From Micromonospora marina (lineage in GTDB: Bacteria; Actinomycetota; Actinomycetes; Mycobacteriales; Micromonosporaceae): 64,000 bases of DNA. Under the pieces are notes generated by a model, which did no database searches, was not told the DNA's origin, and saw nothing but the letters and a program-made list of their open reading frames with translations. How positions within the stretch are numbered: the first letter of the stretch is position 1; each line of letters starts with the position of its first letter. A program made the position numbers and the translations under genes. Shown here piece after piece: positions 1 to 7,767 of the stretch. The stretch covers positions 62,001-126,000 of the forward strand of contig NZ_FMCV01000009.1 in assembly GCF_900091565.1 (NCBI RefSeq), written 5' to 3'.

Positions 1-590
1 GCATCGAGGGCGCCTGGGAGGTGACCCCGCGTCAGCACGGCGACCCGCGGGGTCTGTTCCTGGAGTGGTACCGCTTCGACCGGCTCGCCGAGGCGGTCGG
101 GCATCCGTTGCGGCTCGCGCAGGCCAACCTGTCCGTCTCCGCGCGGGACGTGGTGCGCGGCATCCACTTCGCCGACGTACCGCCCGGCCAGGCCAAGTAC
201 GTCACCTGCGTACGCGGGGCGGTGCTGGACGTGGTGGTGGACGTGCGGGCGGGCTCGCCGACGTACGGCCGGTGGGAGGCGGTACGCCTCGACGACACCG
301 ACCGGCGGGCCGTCTACCTGGCTGAGGGCCTGGGGCACGGGTTCTGCGCGCTGACCGACGACGCGACGCTCAGCTACCTCTGCTCCGCCACGTACAACCC
401 GGCGGCCGAGCACACTGTGCATCCGCTCGACCCGGACCTCGGGATCGACTGGCCGGCGGCGACGCCGCTGCTGTCCGAGCGGGACGCGGCGGCACCGCTC
501 CTGGCGCAGGCGCGCGCGGCGGGGCTGCTGCCCGGCTACGACGCCTGCCGCTCCTTCACGGAGGCGTCGGCCACGCGGCCGTCACTCTGA
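1..590 (+). CDS. dTDP-4-dehydrorhamnose 3,5-epimerase-like sugar epimerase, 5' end outside window
   Basis: The reading frame is open from the window edge (first full codon at 3), so the true start lies upstream; the GTG at 21 is internal. The visible residues match the RmlC cupin family: RGIHF carries the catalytic His, followed by a DVVVDVR...GSPTYGRW strand pattern, then EGLGHGFCAL and the LGIDWP ending. The family epimerises C3 and C5 of dTDP-4-keto-6-deoxy sugars in the cytoplasm. Next to the glycosyltransferases downstream, it probably makes a deoxysugar donor for the polysaccharide. It converges with the Wzz-like gene and overlaps its 3' end by about 55 bp. The exact sugar cannot be read from the sequence. 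Confidence 0.85.
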   Translation, partial: IEGAWEVTPRQHGDPRGLFLEWYRFDRLAEAVGHPLRLAQANLSVSARDVVRGIHFADVPPGQAKYVTCVRGAVLDVVVDVRAGSPTYGRWEAVRLDDTDRRAVYLAEGLGHGFCALTDDATLSYLCSATYNPAAEHTVHPLDPDLGIDWPAATPLLSERDAAAPLLAQARAAGLLPGYDACRSFTEASATRPSL

Positions 591-1336
591 CCCGGCACCC
601 CGGCCGGGCCACCGGCCGCTGCGCCCGAGGCCGCCGTGTCCGAGGCCGCCGTGTCCGGAGCAGGCGGACGGCGGCGGGCCACTGTGGCCCAGAGCGTCCG
701 CACGTCAGCGCTCACCGGAGTGCCGGCCCGGCGGTAGCCGAGCACCAGGGCGATGCCGGCCCCGACTGCGAGGCCGCCGAGCGCGCCGCCGACGGCGTAC
801 CACTGCCACCGCACCGGCTCGGGACGCGGCGGCGGCGCGGCGGCCCGGACCACCGCGACGTGGGCCTTGAGCCCCAGCCCGGCGGGCGGCAGGTCGCGTC
901 CGGCGATCCGTTGCAGTTCGGCGGCGAGCGCGGCGGCGATCGCCGCGGCGGTGGCGGCGGACCGGTCGGTGACCGCCACGTCGATCGCCATGGTGTCCAC
1001 CGTGGACGACGCGACGACGCGGCCGGCCAGGTCGTCGGTGGTGTACGGCAGTCCGAGCGAGTCGATCACCGGGCGGGTCAGCCGGGGAGTGTTCATCATC
1101 GTGGCGTACGTCTTCACCCGCCGCTGCATCAGCCGGCCCGCCTCGTCGGCCGACGGGCGGGGCTGGGGTGCCGCCGACTTCTCGGCGGCGAACGTGACGA
1201 CCATCTGGGTCTCGGCCCGGTAGACCGGCGGCCGGCGTTCGGCGAGGACCCCGGTGAACGCGCCGCACAGCAGCGTCGACGCCAGCACGATCGGCCACCG
1301 CCTGCCGATCGTGTCGCGGAAGTGGGCGAGGTCCAC
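536..1336 (-). CDS. Wzz-like polysaccharide chain-length/export membrane protein
   Basis: This 266-aa protein starts at a GTG. It has an N-terminal membrane helix (about residues 15-32), a periplasm-type region with helical Ala-rich segments, and a second helix near residues 180-200 (GGALGGLAVGAGIALVLG), followed by a Pro/Ala-rich cytoplasmic tail. That is the Wzz/capsule co-polymerase layout, although no tyrosine-kinase domain is attached. Proteins of this kind set chain length or help export of exopolysaccharide. It is divergent from the flippase gene, with about 134 bp between the starts. Its C-terminal coding end overlaps the 3' end of the epimerase gene on the other strand. Confidence 0.7.
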   Translation of the reverse strand: MDLAHFRDTIGRRWPIVLASTLLCGAFTGVLAERRPPVYRAETQMVVTFAAEKSAAPQPRPSADEAGRLMQRRVKTYATMMNTPRLTRPVIDSLGLPYTTDDLAGRVVASSTVDTMAIDVAVTDRSAATAAAIAAALAAELQRIAGRDLPPAGLGLKAHVAVVRAAAPPPRPEPVRWQWYAVGGALGGLAVGAGIALVLGYRRAGTPVSADVRTLWATVARRRPPAPDTAASDTAASGAAAGGPAGVPGQSDGRVADASVKERQAS

Positions 1337-1470
1337 GACGCGTCACCCTACCGGCGGCGGGGTGCCGCGGGCGTACCCACCCGCCGGGTCCATTGCGCGG
1401 TGCCGCCCATGTCGGGTAGAACAGGCCCGCACACATCCGCGCATCTTGGGGGAAGACGAGTGGATTCCGC

Positions 1471-2706
1471 GTGGCCGGCTCGCGGCCGGCGCCGTCGCCT
1501 GGGCGCCGGGTGTTAGGCCGGGTCCGGCGGTTCGTCTCCCCCGAGCGTCTCCATCTGGTCGCCCTGGGCCTGACCGGGCTCGCCGCGCTGGTGTCGGTGA
1601 CGCTGCCCGCTGCCGAACGCGGCGAACTCGCGGCGAACATGGTGAGCGCCACCGTGGGGGCGGCACTCGGCGGCCTGTCCGCGGACACGTTCCTGCTGTC
1701 CCGGCCGGCCGGCTGGATCATGTCGCGGGGTCGGCTGTGGATCGCCGGTATCCTCACCGCCTCGCTCGGCCTGACCGCGCTGGCCGCCGCGCTGCTGACC
1801 ACGCTGGCCGGGCTGGGCAGCCACCTCGTGGGCATCGGGGCGGGCTGCGCGCTCACCGTCTTCAACACGGCCGCCTCGCTCGGCCTGCGCCTGAAGCGGT
1901 TCTGGTTCGTCTACACCATGCGGGCGCTCGGCGGCGGGGTGCTGGTGGCCGGGTACGGGCTGCTGTGGCTGGGCCACCGGCTCGACGGTGGCCTGTGGAG
2001 CGTGCTCTGGCTGGGCGTGCAGATCGCCACCGCCACTGTGCTCGGGGTGGCGGTGCTGGGCTGGGCACGGCGGTTCGGGCCGGTGCCGGCGGCGACGGCG
2101 GGGCGTCCGGAGTACCGCGCCGACCTGCTGGCGGTGGGCCGGCTGCACGTCGGGGTGTGCGCGCAGATGCTGACGTACCGGCTGAGCCAGGTCCTGGTGG
2201 CCCGCTTCGCCGGAGCGGGCGCGCTCGGTGTGTTCGCGCTGGCGGTGGCGGCGCTGGAGTTCGCGCAGTCCGGCGCGGTGGTACGGGCGCAGCGGATCCT
2301 GGCCGAGCGGGACCCGGAGGCGATCGGCGACCACGGCCGCGACGTCGTCAAGTCGGCGCTGCCGATCGCCGCGCTGGCCGTGATCGGCCTGGCGGCGCTG
2401 GGCGTGCTGGCGCCCGACTACCGCGACGCCTGGATCTTCGGGCTGCTCCTGCTGCCCGGGACGCTGGCGCTGTCGGCCGGCAAGACGTGGAGCGCGGCGC
2501 TGCTCAAGCGCGCGGGCGAGCAGGCCACCACCGCCGTGGCCCTGGTCACCATGTCCGTGTCGGTGGTGCTGTACGTTCTGCTCATCCCGTGGGCCGGCGC
2601 GCTCGGCGCCGCGGTCGCGTCGTCTGTCGCCTACGGCGTCTACGCGTTGCGCACCCGGCAGCGACTCCAGCGGTCCACGCACCTCCTCGTCAATCGGATG
2701 GCCTAG
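1471..2706 (+). CDS. Wzx-like polysaccharide flippase (MATE/PST superfamily membrane protein)
   Basis: This 411-aa, very hydrophobic protein has roughly 11-12 predicted membrane helices. There is an Arg-rich start (PGRRVLGRVRRF), and helix pairs are separated by short charged loops. The organisation matches lipopolysaccharide/exopolysaccharide translocases that flip undecaprenyl-linked repeat units across the membrane. GTG 1471 is the first plausible in-frame start. The following glycosyltransferase starts 3 bp after its stop, so it heads the glycosyltransferase operon. Substrate is unknown; it could also be a general PST transporter not tied to one polymer. Confidence 0.7.
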   Translation: MAGSRPAPSPGRRVLGRVRRFVSPERLHLVALGLTGLAALVSVTLPAAERGELAANMVSATVGAALGGLSADTFLLSRPAGWIMSRGRLWIAGILTASLGLTALAAALLTTLAGLGSHLVGIGAGCALTVFNTAASLGLRLKRFWFVYTMRALGGGVLVAGYGLLWLGHRLDGGLWSVLWLGVQIATATVLGVAVLGWARRFGPVPAATAGRPEYRADLLAVGRLHVGVCAQMLTYRLSQVLVARFAGAGALGVFALAVAALEFAQSGAVVRAQRILAERDPEAIGDHGRDVVKSALPIAALAVIGLAALGVLAPDYRDAWIFGLLLLPGTLALSAGKTWSAALLKRAGEQATTAVALVTMSVSVVLYVLLIPWAGALGAAVASSVAYGVYALRTRQRLQRSTHLLVNRMA

Positions 2707-2708
2707 CG

Positions 2709-3560
2709 GTGGACGTCTCAATCGTCGTGTTGACCTGGGAAGACTTCGAGCGCACCGACGGCTGCGTCCGGTCGCTGCCCGACGGCGTGGAAGCCGTCGT
2801 GGTGGACAACGGCAGCGCCGCCGGGATCAGCGACAGACTGCGGGCCATGTGCGCCGAGACCGGCGCCCGGTACGTGCGCTCGGAGACGAACCTCGGCTAC
2901 GCCAAGGGCATGAACCTCGGTGTCCGGCACAGCACCCGGTCCCGGGTGGTCCTGTCCAACAACGACATCCTGGTACGGCCGGGCGCGATCGAGCGGCTGG
3001 CGGCCGAACTGGACGATCCGGCTGTGGGCGCGGCCTTCCCGAAGGTGCTCGACGCGACCGGCCGGGACCAGACCGCCGCCGGCCGGTTCCTGACTGTGGG
3101 CACCGGCGTCGCGCACGCCACCGGGCTCAGCCTGATGTTCCCGCAGCTGCGGATCGTGGCCCCGCCGGAGCGCGGCGACTGGCTCTCCGGGCCGTTCGTG
3201 GCGATCCGGCGGGAGACGCTGGACCGGATCGGCGGCGTGGACGAGTCGTCGTTCTTCTACTCCGAGGACCTGCGGCTGTGCTGGGCGGTGCGCCGGCTCG
3301 GGCTGCGCCTGGCGTACCTGCCGGATGCCGTGGTCACGCACGAGGACGACGCGAGCGCGAAGCGCCGGTGGGCGGCCGAGGAGATCTCCCGCCGGCAGAC
3401 CCGGGAGTTCATCCGGGCCAGCCGTGAACTGGCCGGGTGGCGGGGCACAGTGGCCTGCTCCGCGTACACCCTCGGGGTGCTCGCCCGGGCGGCGGTGGGC
3501 GGCGGGGCGGCGCGGCGGGCGGTCGCCCGCGGTGCCCTGGAAGGCATGGGCGTCCGATGA
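2709..3560 (+). CDS. Family 2 glycosyltransferase
   Basis: This 283-aa protein starts at GTG 2709, directly after the flippase stop. The frame is open upstream, but similarity to the family begins at VSIVVLTWE. GT2 features are visible: an N-terminal nucleotide-binding strand, VVVDNGS near residue 30, LSNNDILVRPGAIERL as the metal-binding region, a GDWLSGPFVAIRR acceptor segment and FYSEDLRLCWAVRRLG (ED motif). It probably adds a sugar, rhamnosyl-type by resemblance, to the lipid-linked repeat unit at the inner membrane face. Its stop overlaps the next start (ATGA), indicating translational coupling. Confidence 0.85.
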   Translation: MDVSIVVLTWEDFERTDGCVRSLPDGVEAVVVDNGSAAGISDRLRAMCAETGARYVRSETNLGYAKGMNLGVRHSTRSRVVLSNNDILVRPGAIERLAAELDDPAVGAAFPKVLDATGRDQTAAGRFLTVGTGVAHATGLSLMFPQLRIVAPPERGDWLSGPFVAIRRETLDRIGGVDESSFFYSEDLRLCWAVRRLGLRLAYLPDAVVTHEDDASAKRRWAAEEISRRQTREFIRASRELAGWRGTVACSAYTLGVLARAAVGGGAARRAVARGALEGMGVR

Positions 3561-4648
3561 GGGTGCTGTTCGTCTGCACCACCGGCGGGTCGGGGCGGCG
3601 GCAGCTCGGCGGCGCGGAGCGCTTCCTGATCGAGATGCTGCCGGCGCTCGTGGCCCGCGGCGTCGACGTGGTCGCCGCCACGCCTGACGACGAGGTCGCG
3701 GCGGCGTTGCGGGACGCGGGCGTGCCGTGGCGTCCGCTGGGCGCGGCCAAGCGGGTGGACCTCGGGTACGCGCGCGGCATCCGCGCCCTGGTCGAGGAAC
3801 TGCGGCCGGACGTGGTGAGCGCGCACCTGCTCTCCGCCGCGATGCACGCCCGCGCCGGGCTGGGCGTGCGGGGCCGCCGCACGCCGCTCGTGGTGACGCT
3901 GCACAACAGCCTCTGGCAGTACCGCGACACGGCGCAGACGCTGCGCGCGAAGGCCGCGGTGCAGGCCAACATCAGCACTGATCTGATGTTCCGGCGGCTA
4001 CGGCCGCACGCGACGGTGGCGGTCTCCGACTTCGAGGCCCACGAGCTGCGGGTACGCGGGCGGGTCCGCGACGTGCGGGTGATCCCGAACCCGCTGCCGG
4101 CCATCTGGCCGGAGGTCACCGACGGCGGCGTCGCCTCGGACGGCCCGGTGCGGGTCGGCTTCCTCGGCCGGCTGGAACGGGAGAAGGGCGCCGACCTGCT
4201 CGCCGGCGTCGCCGCGGAGCTGCCGGACGTGGAGTTCCTGGTCGCCGGCGCGGGCACCGTCGACGTCGCGGAGGGGCCGAACCTGCACCTGGTCGGCCGG
4301 GTCGACGCCGCGCCGTTCCTGCAACGGCTGCACTGCCTGCTGGTGCCGTCGCGGGTGGAGGCGTTCGGGCGCAGCGCGCTGGAGGCGATGTCGCTGGGCG
4401 TGCCGGTGGTGCACTCCGGCGCGGGCGGCCTGACCGAGGTGACGGCCGCCGGTGACGGCGTGCTCGCGTACCGGGCGGACCTGACGCCGCAGGCGCTGGC
4501 CGCCGCCGTGCGGACCGCCACCGACCCGGCCGCGTGGGACGAGCGGCGACGCGACCTGGCCCGGCGGTACGCGCAGCGGCACTCGTTCGACGGATGCGTG
4601 GACCGCTGGCACGACCTGTACCGGACGGTCGCCCGTGACGCCCGCTGA
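3557..4648 (+). CDS. Family 4 (GT-B) glycosyltransferase
   Basis: This 363-aa protein starts at ATG 3557, overlapping the previous stop by 4 bp. The N-terminal Rossmann half begins MRVLFVCTTGGSGRRQLGGAE, giving the donor/acceptor glycine loop; the C-terminal half has VGFLGRLEREKGADLL and LLVPSRVEAFGRSALEAMSLGVPVV, the E-x7-E donor-binding region of GT4. It transfers a nucleotide-activated sugar in the cytoplasm. Its end overlaps the start of the Wzy-like gene by 14 bp, so it belongs to the same exopolysaccharide operon. Donor sugar cannot be deduced. Confidence 0.87.
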   Translation: MRVLFVCTTGGSGRRQLGGAERFLIEMLPALVARGVDVVAATPDDEVAAALRDAGVPWRPLGAAKRVDLGYARGIRALVEELRPDVVSAHLLSAAMHARAGLGVRGRRTPLVVTLHNSLWQYRDTAQTLRAKAAVQANISTDLMFRRLRPHATVAVSDFEAHELRVRGRVRDVRVIPNPLPAIWPEVTDGGVASDGPVRVGFLGRLEREKGADLLAGVAAELPDVEFLVAGAGTVDVAEGPNLHLVGRVDAAPFLQRLHCLLVPSRVEAFGRSALEAMSLGVPVVHSGAGGLTEVTAAGDGVLAYRADLTPQALAAAVRTATDPAAWDERRRDLARRYAQRHSFDGCVDRWHDLYRTVARDAR

Positions 4649-5969
4649 GCGCCGCCTCTGGTCGGTCGGGATCCCGTTCGCGCTCGGCGCGGCGTTGCTG
4701 CTGGCCACGCTCGACGCCGGGTTCGCGGTCGCGCTCGCGCTGGCGGTCGGCGCGCTGCTCGCCGCGCGGCTGCGGATGTGGGCGCTCGCCGCCTGCGCCG
4801 CCGTCTGGACCGCCGCGCTGCTCGCCGTCCGGGTGCTACCAGGCCCGTACGACTCGTGGGCCGGTCGCGGCGTGCTGCCGGTGCTCGCCGGATACGTGAC
4901 GGTCTTCCTGCTGGCCTGGGCGGTTGGGCGGCGGCTGATCGACAGGCGGGACGAGGACGGCGACCGGTCCCGCCCGGCGCTGTCCTGGCCGTCCGGGCGG
5001 CGGCTGCTGACGTACCTGTCCGTGCTGCTCGCCGTCGCCGTGGTGACCGCGGCGATCCGGTTCCGGGGGACGGTGCCGCCGCTGCTGGCCGACAACCCGG
5101 ACGCCGCCCGGCAGGTGCTGCGCGAGCAGTCGAACCTGGTCATCGGGTTGCTGTCCGAGGCGTGGACGCTCGGCATGGCGATCTCGCTGCTGCGTGCGTT
5201 GTCCGCACGCGGCCGGGCGCTGCCGGTCTACTACGCGCTGACCGTTGTCTTCACCGTCGGGGCGGCGCTCGGCGCGAGCAAGAACTCGGTGCTGGTGGGC
5301 ATCGCGCCCGCGCTGATCGCGGCGCTGTCGGTCCGGCGTACCCGGGGGCGGGCCGCGTCGTTCCTGGCCGCGCGGACGCCGGTGGTGCTGCTGATCGGTG
5401 CGGTGGCGCTCGGCGCGGCGGTGTTCCTCGGCGGGCAGCGCACCATGGCGGGCACCGGCACGTTCGAGACCGAGTTCCGGGCCCGCTACGGCAGCAACGC
5501 GCTGACCAGCAGCGCCGGGTCGCTGGACCTGTCGCTGAGTTCGTCCACCGAGACGTTCGGGCGGGTCTGGTCGCAGCGGGAGCACCTGGAGCCCCGGTAC
5601 GGCACGTACTCGCTGACGTTCCTCGGTTCCCGGGTCGAGCCGATCGTCGGCAAGGCGGACCTGTACGGGATGACGTCCCAGCTCAGCCAGCCGTACCTGA
5701 TGAACACGGCGACCTTCGTGGCCATCCCGCTGCTCGACTACGGCCCGCTGGGCGCGGTGTTCTTCCTGGCCGCGCTCGGGCTGGCGGTGGGCGCGACCGA
5801 GCGGTGGTTCGAGTTCTCCCGCGCGCCGGCCGGGCAGTTGGCGCGGGCGTTCGTCGTCTACTTCGCGCTGTTCGGCGTCTACGAGCTGTATCCGCTGATC
5901 TATCCGACGTGGCTGAGCCTGGTGCCCGGCCTCTGGGTGCTGCACCGGCTGGGCAGGAGCGCGGCATGA
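4635..5969 (+). CDS. Wzy-like oligosaccharide repeat-unit polymerase, polytopic membrane protein
   Basis: This 444-aa protein is highly hydrophobic, with about 10-12 membrane helices and one long extracytoplasmic loop (about residues 275-350) before a closing helix group. This is the usual shape of O-antigen/exopolysaccharide polymerases, which are poorly conserved in sequence and are recognised by topology and context. It lies between glycosyltransferases and shares the operon with the Wzx-like flippase, so it likely polymerises flipped repeat units outside the membrane. The start overlaps the preceding gene by 14 bp and its stop overlaps the next ATG. An O-antigen ligase role is an alternative. 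Confidence 0.68.
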   Translation: MTPAERRLWSVGIPFALGAALLLATLDAGFAVALALAVGALLAARLRMWALAACAAVWTAALLAVRVLPGPYDSWAGRGVLPVLAGYVTVFLLAWAVGRRLIDRRDEDGDRSRPALSWPSGRRLLTYLSVLLAVAVVTAAIRFRGTVPPLLADNPDAARQVLREQSNLVIGLLSEAWTLGMAISLLRALSARGRALPVYYALTVVFTVGAALGASKNSVLVGIAPALIAALSVRRTRGRAASFLAARTPVVLLIGAVALGAAVFLGGQRTMAGTGTFETEFRARYGSNALTSSAGSLDLSLSSSTETFGRVWSQREHLEPRYGTYSLTFLGSRVEPIVGKADLYGMTSQLSQPYLMNTATFVAIPLLDYGPLGAVFFLAALGLAVGATERWFEFSRAPAGQLARAFVVYFALFGVYELYPLIYPTWLSLVPGLWVLHRLGRSAA

Positions 5970-6883
5970 CCTTCGACGGCCTGACCGTGGTCACCGTCCT
6001 CTACCGGTCCGCCGGCATGCTCGCCGAGACGCTGCCGACCTGGGTACGCAGCGCCGGTGACCTGCCGGTCCGGTTCGTCTTCGCGGACAACTGGCCCTCC
6101 GACGCCTGCGCCGAGGTGGTCGCCGCGAACCTGCCCGCCGACCGGTACGCGTACCTGCCCGACGCCTCCAACCCCGGCTTCGCGGCCGGCTGCAACCGGG
6201 CGGCGGCGACTGTGACCACGAGTCACCTGCTGCTGCTGAACCCGGACGTGTGGCTGCCCGACGACGCGCTGGCCCGGATCTGCGCCGCCGTCGCCGCCGA
6301 CCCGGACACCCCCGTCGCGGTCGGGTTGGCCATGCACGGCGGCGAGTACGTGGGCATCGACCTGAACCCGGTGTCGCTGTTCATCGACCGGCGGGCCACG
6401 GCGGGCCGTGCCCCGCTCGGCCCGTCCGGCGGCGCGGCGGTCTTCCCGGCCGCGCTGTACCGCCGGTTCGGCGGCTTCGACGAGCACCTGTTCGCCTGGG
6501 GCGAGGACGCCGACCTGGCGTTCCGGCTCTACGCCTCGGGGCTGCGCACGCGCGGGCTGGACGTGGTGCTGCCGCACGCCGGCGGGCACAGCGTGGACGG
6601 CGACGACCGGTTGCAGGGGTTCCGGGCGTTCCTGCTGGCCCGCAACCGGCTGCTGGTCGCGTCCCGCACGTTCACCTGGCCGCTGCTGCTCGTGGCGGTG
6701 CCGGTGCTGGCGCTGGCGCACCTCGCGCTGGCCGCCCGGCGCACCCGGCAGGGCCTGCTGCGCCCGTTCCTGCGCGGCATCGGACGGGGGCTGGTCGAGG
6801 GGCCGGCTGCCCGCCGCCGCTGGACCGGGCCGCGGTTCGGGTTCGCGTCCCTGCTCGGCTACCTGACCGCTCGGAGGGCGTGA
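5966..6883 (+). CDS. Family 2 glycosyltransferase
   Basis: This 305-aa protein starts at ATG 5966, overlapping the polymerase stop (ATGA). The GT2 landmarks are LTVVTVLYRSAG at the start, FADNWPSD, the NPGFAAGCNRAA substrate loop, LLLNPDVWLPDDAL (metal motif) and HLFAWGEDADLAFRLYASGL. A hydrophobic stretch near residues 235-260 (WPLLLVAVPVLALAHLALAA) suggests membrane attachment. It resembles rhamnosyltransferase-type enzymes. The next gene begins on the final base of its stop codon, so both are co-translated. Confidence 0.85.
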   Translation: MTFDGLTVVTVLYRSAGMLAETLPTWVRSAGDLPVRFVFADNWPSDACAEVVAANLPADRYAYLPDASNPGFAAGCNRAAATVTTSHLLLLNPDVWLPDDALARICAAVAADPDTPVAVGLAMHGGEYVGIDLNPVSLFIDRRATAGRAPLGPSGGAAVFPAALYRRFGGFDEHLFAWGEDADLAFRLYASGLRTRGLDVVLPHAGGHSVDGDDRLQGFRAFLLARNRLLVASRTFTWPLLLVAVPVLALAHLALAARRTRQGLLRPFLRGIGRGLVEGPAARRRWTGPRFGFASLLGYLTARRA

Positions 6884-7713
6884 TGACGGCACAGCCGTGG
6901 ACCGTGGTGACTGTCACCTACCACTCGGCGGAGATGCTGCGCCGCTGCTGGCGCGGCCCGAAGCCGTACGAGTGGCTGGTGGTCGACAACGCCTCCGGCG
7001 ACGACTCGGCGGCGGTCGCCGAGGAGTTGGGCGCGCGGGTGATCCGGCTGCCGGAGAACGTCGGCTTCGCCCGCGCCAACAACGTCGCGTTGCGCCAGGC
7101 GACCGGCCGGTACGTGCTGTTCGCCAACCCGGACCTGGAGGTGCGCCCGGACGGCCTGGACGCGCTGGCCCGGCACCTGGACACACACGGCGGGCTGGTC
7201 GCGCCGCAACTGCTCGGCACCGACGGCACACCGCAGGCCAACGGGCGCGGCTTCCCGTACGCGACGGCGAAGCTCGGCAACCGCAGGGTGTGGCCGCTGT
7301 CCCGGCTGCACGCCGCGTACCGGCTGGTGGCCGCGCCCGGGCAGACGCGCCACGTTGCCTGGGTGATGGGCGCGGCGGTGGCCGGCCGGACCGCCGACGT
7401 GACCGAGCTGGGCGGGTGGAACGAGCGCTTCTTCCTCTACTACGAGGACCACGAGCTGGGGCTGCGCGCCTGGCGGCACGGGCTGCCGGTGGCGGTGCTC
7501 GGTGACGTGCGGTGGACCCACCACTGGGCCCGCGCGACGAACTCGGTGCGCTGGTCCCGGGCGCACACGCTGGAGCTGCGCAGCGCCCGGACGTTCTTCG
7601 GCATGTTCCCGGAGTTCCTGGTCGGCCTGCCGCGACCGGCACGCCGGCACCGCCGGGCCACCGGGCTGGTCGGATCGGCGACGCCGTCCACCTCGGACCG
7701 CGCTGCGGAGTGA
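6883..7713 (+). CDS. Family 2 glycosyltransferase
   Basis: This 276-aa protein starts at ATG 6883, sharing one base with the preceding TGA. GT2 signatures are WTVVTVTYHSAEML, VVDNASGDDS, LPENVGFARANN, FANPDLEVRPDGL and FFLYYEDHELGLRAWRHGL. It is paralogous in layout to the gene just upstream and to the one at 2709, so the repeat unit probably needs several successive glycosyl transfers. The C-terminus is Arg-rich and ends in a low-complexity tail. Sugar donor and acceptor are unknown. Confidence 0.86.
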   Translation: MTAQPWTVVTVTYHSAEMLRRCWRGPKPYEWLVVDNASGDDSAAVAEELGARVIRLPENVGFARANNVALRQATGRYVLFANPDLEVRPDGLDALARHLDTHGGLVAPQLLGTDGTPQANGRGFPYATAKLGNRRVWPLSRLHAAYRLVAAPGQTRHVAWVMGAAVAGRTADVTELGGWNERFFLYYEDHELGLRAWRHGLPVAVLGDVRWTHHWARATNSVRWSRAHTLELRSARTFFGMFPEFLVGLPRPARRHRRATGLVGSATPSTSDRAAE

Positions 7714-7750
7714 TCGAGCGCGGTCGCGGGGCCGCTGACGTGAATGACGC

Positions 7751-7767
7751 TTTGATACCGTCTCGCC
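7751..7767 (+). promoter_or_regulatory. Candidate leaderless promoter of the GT39-like gene
   Basis: A TACCGT hexamer (7756-7761) lies exactly 6 nt before the GTG start at 7768, and no Shine-Dalgarno sequence is visible. This is the spacing typical of leaderless actinobacterial genes, and would let the gene be transcribed apart from the upstream glycosyltransferase operon. No convincing -35 element was found. Confidence 0.35.
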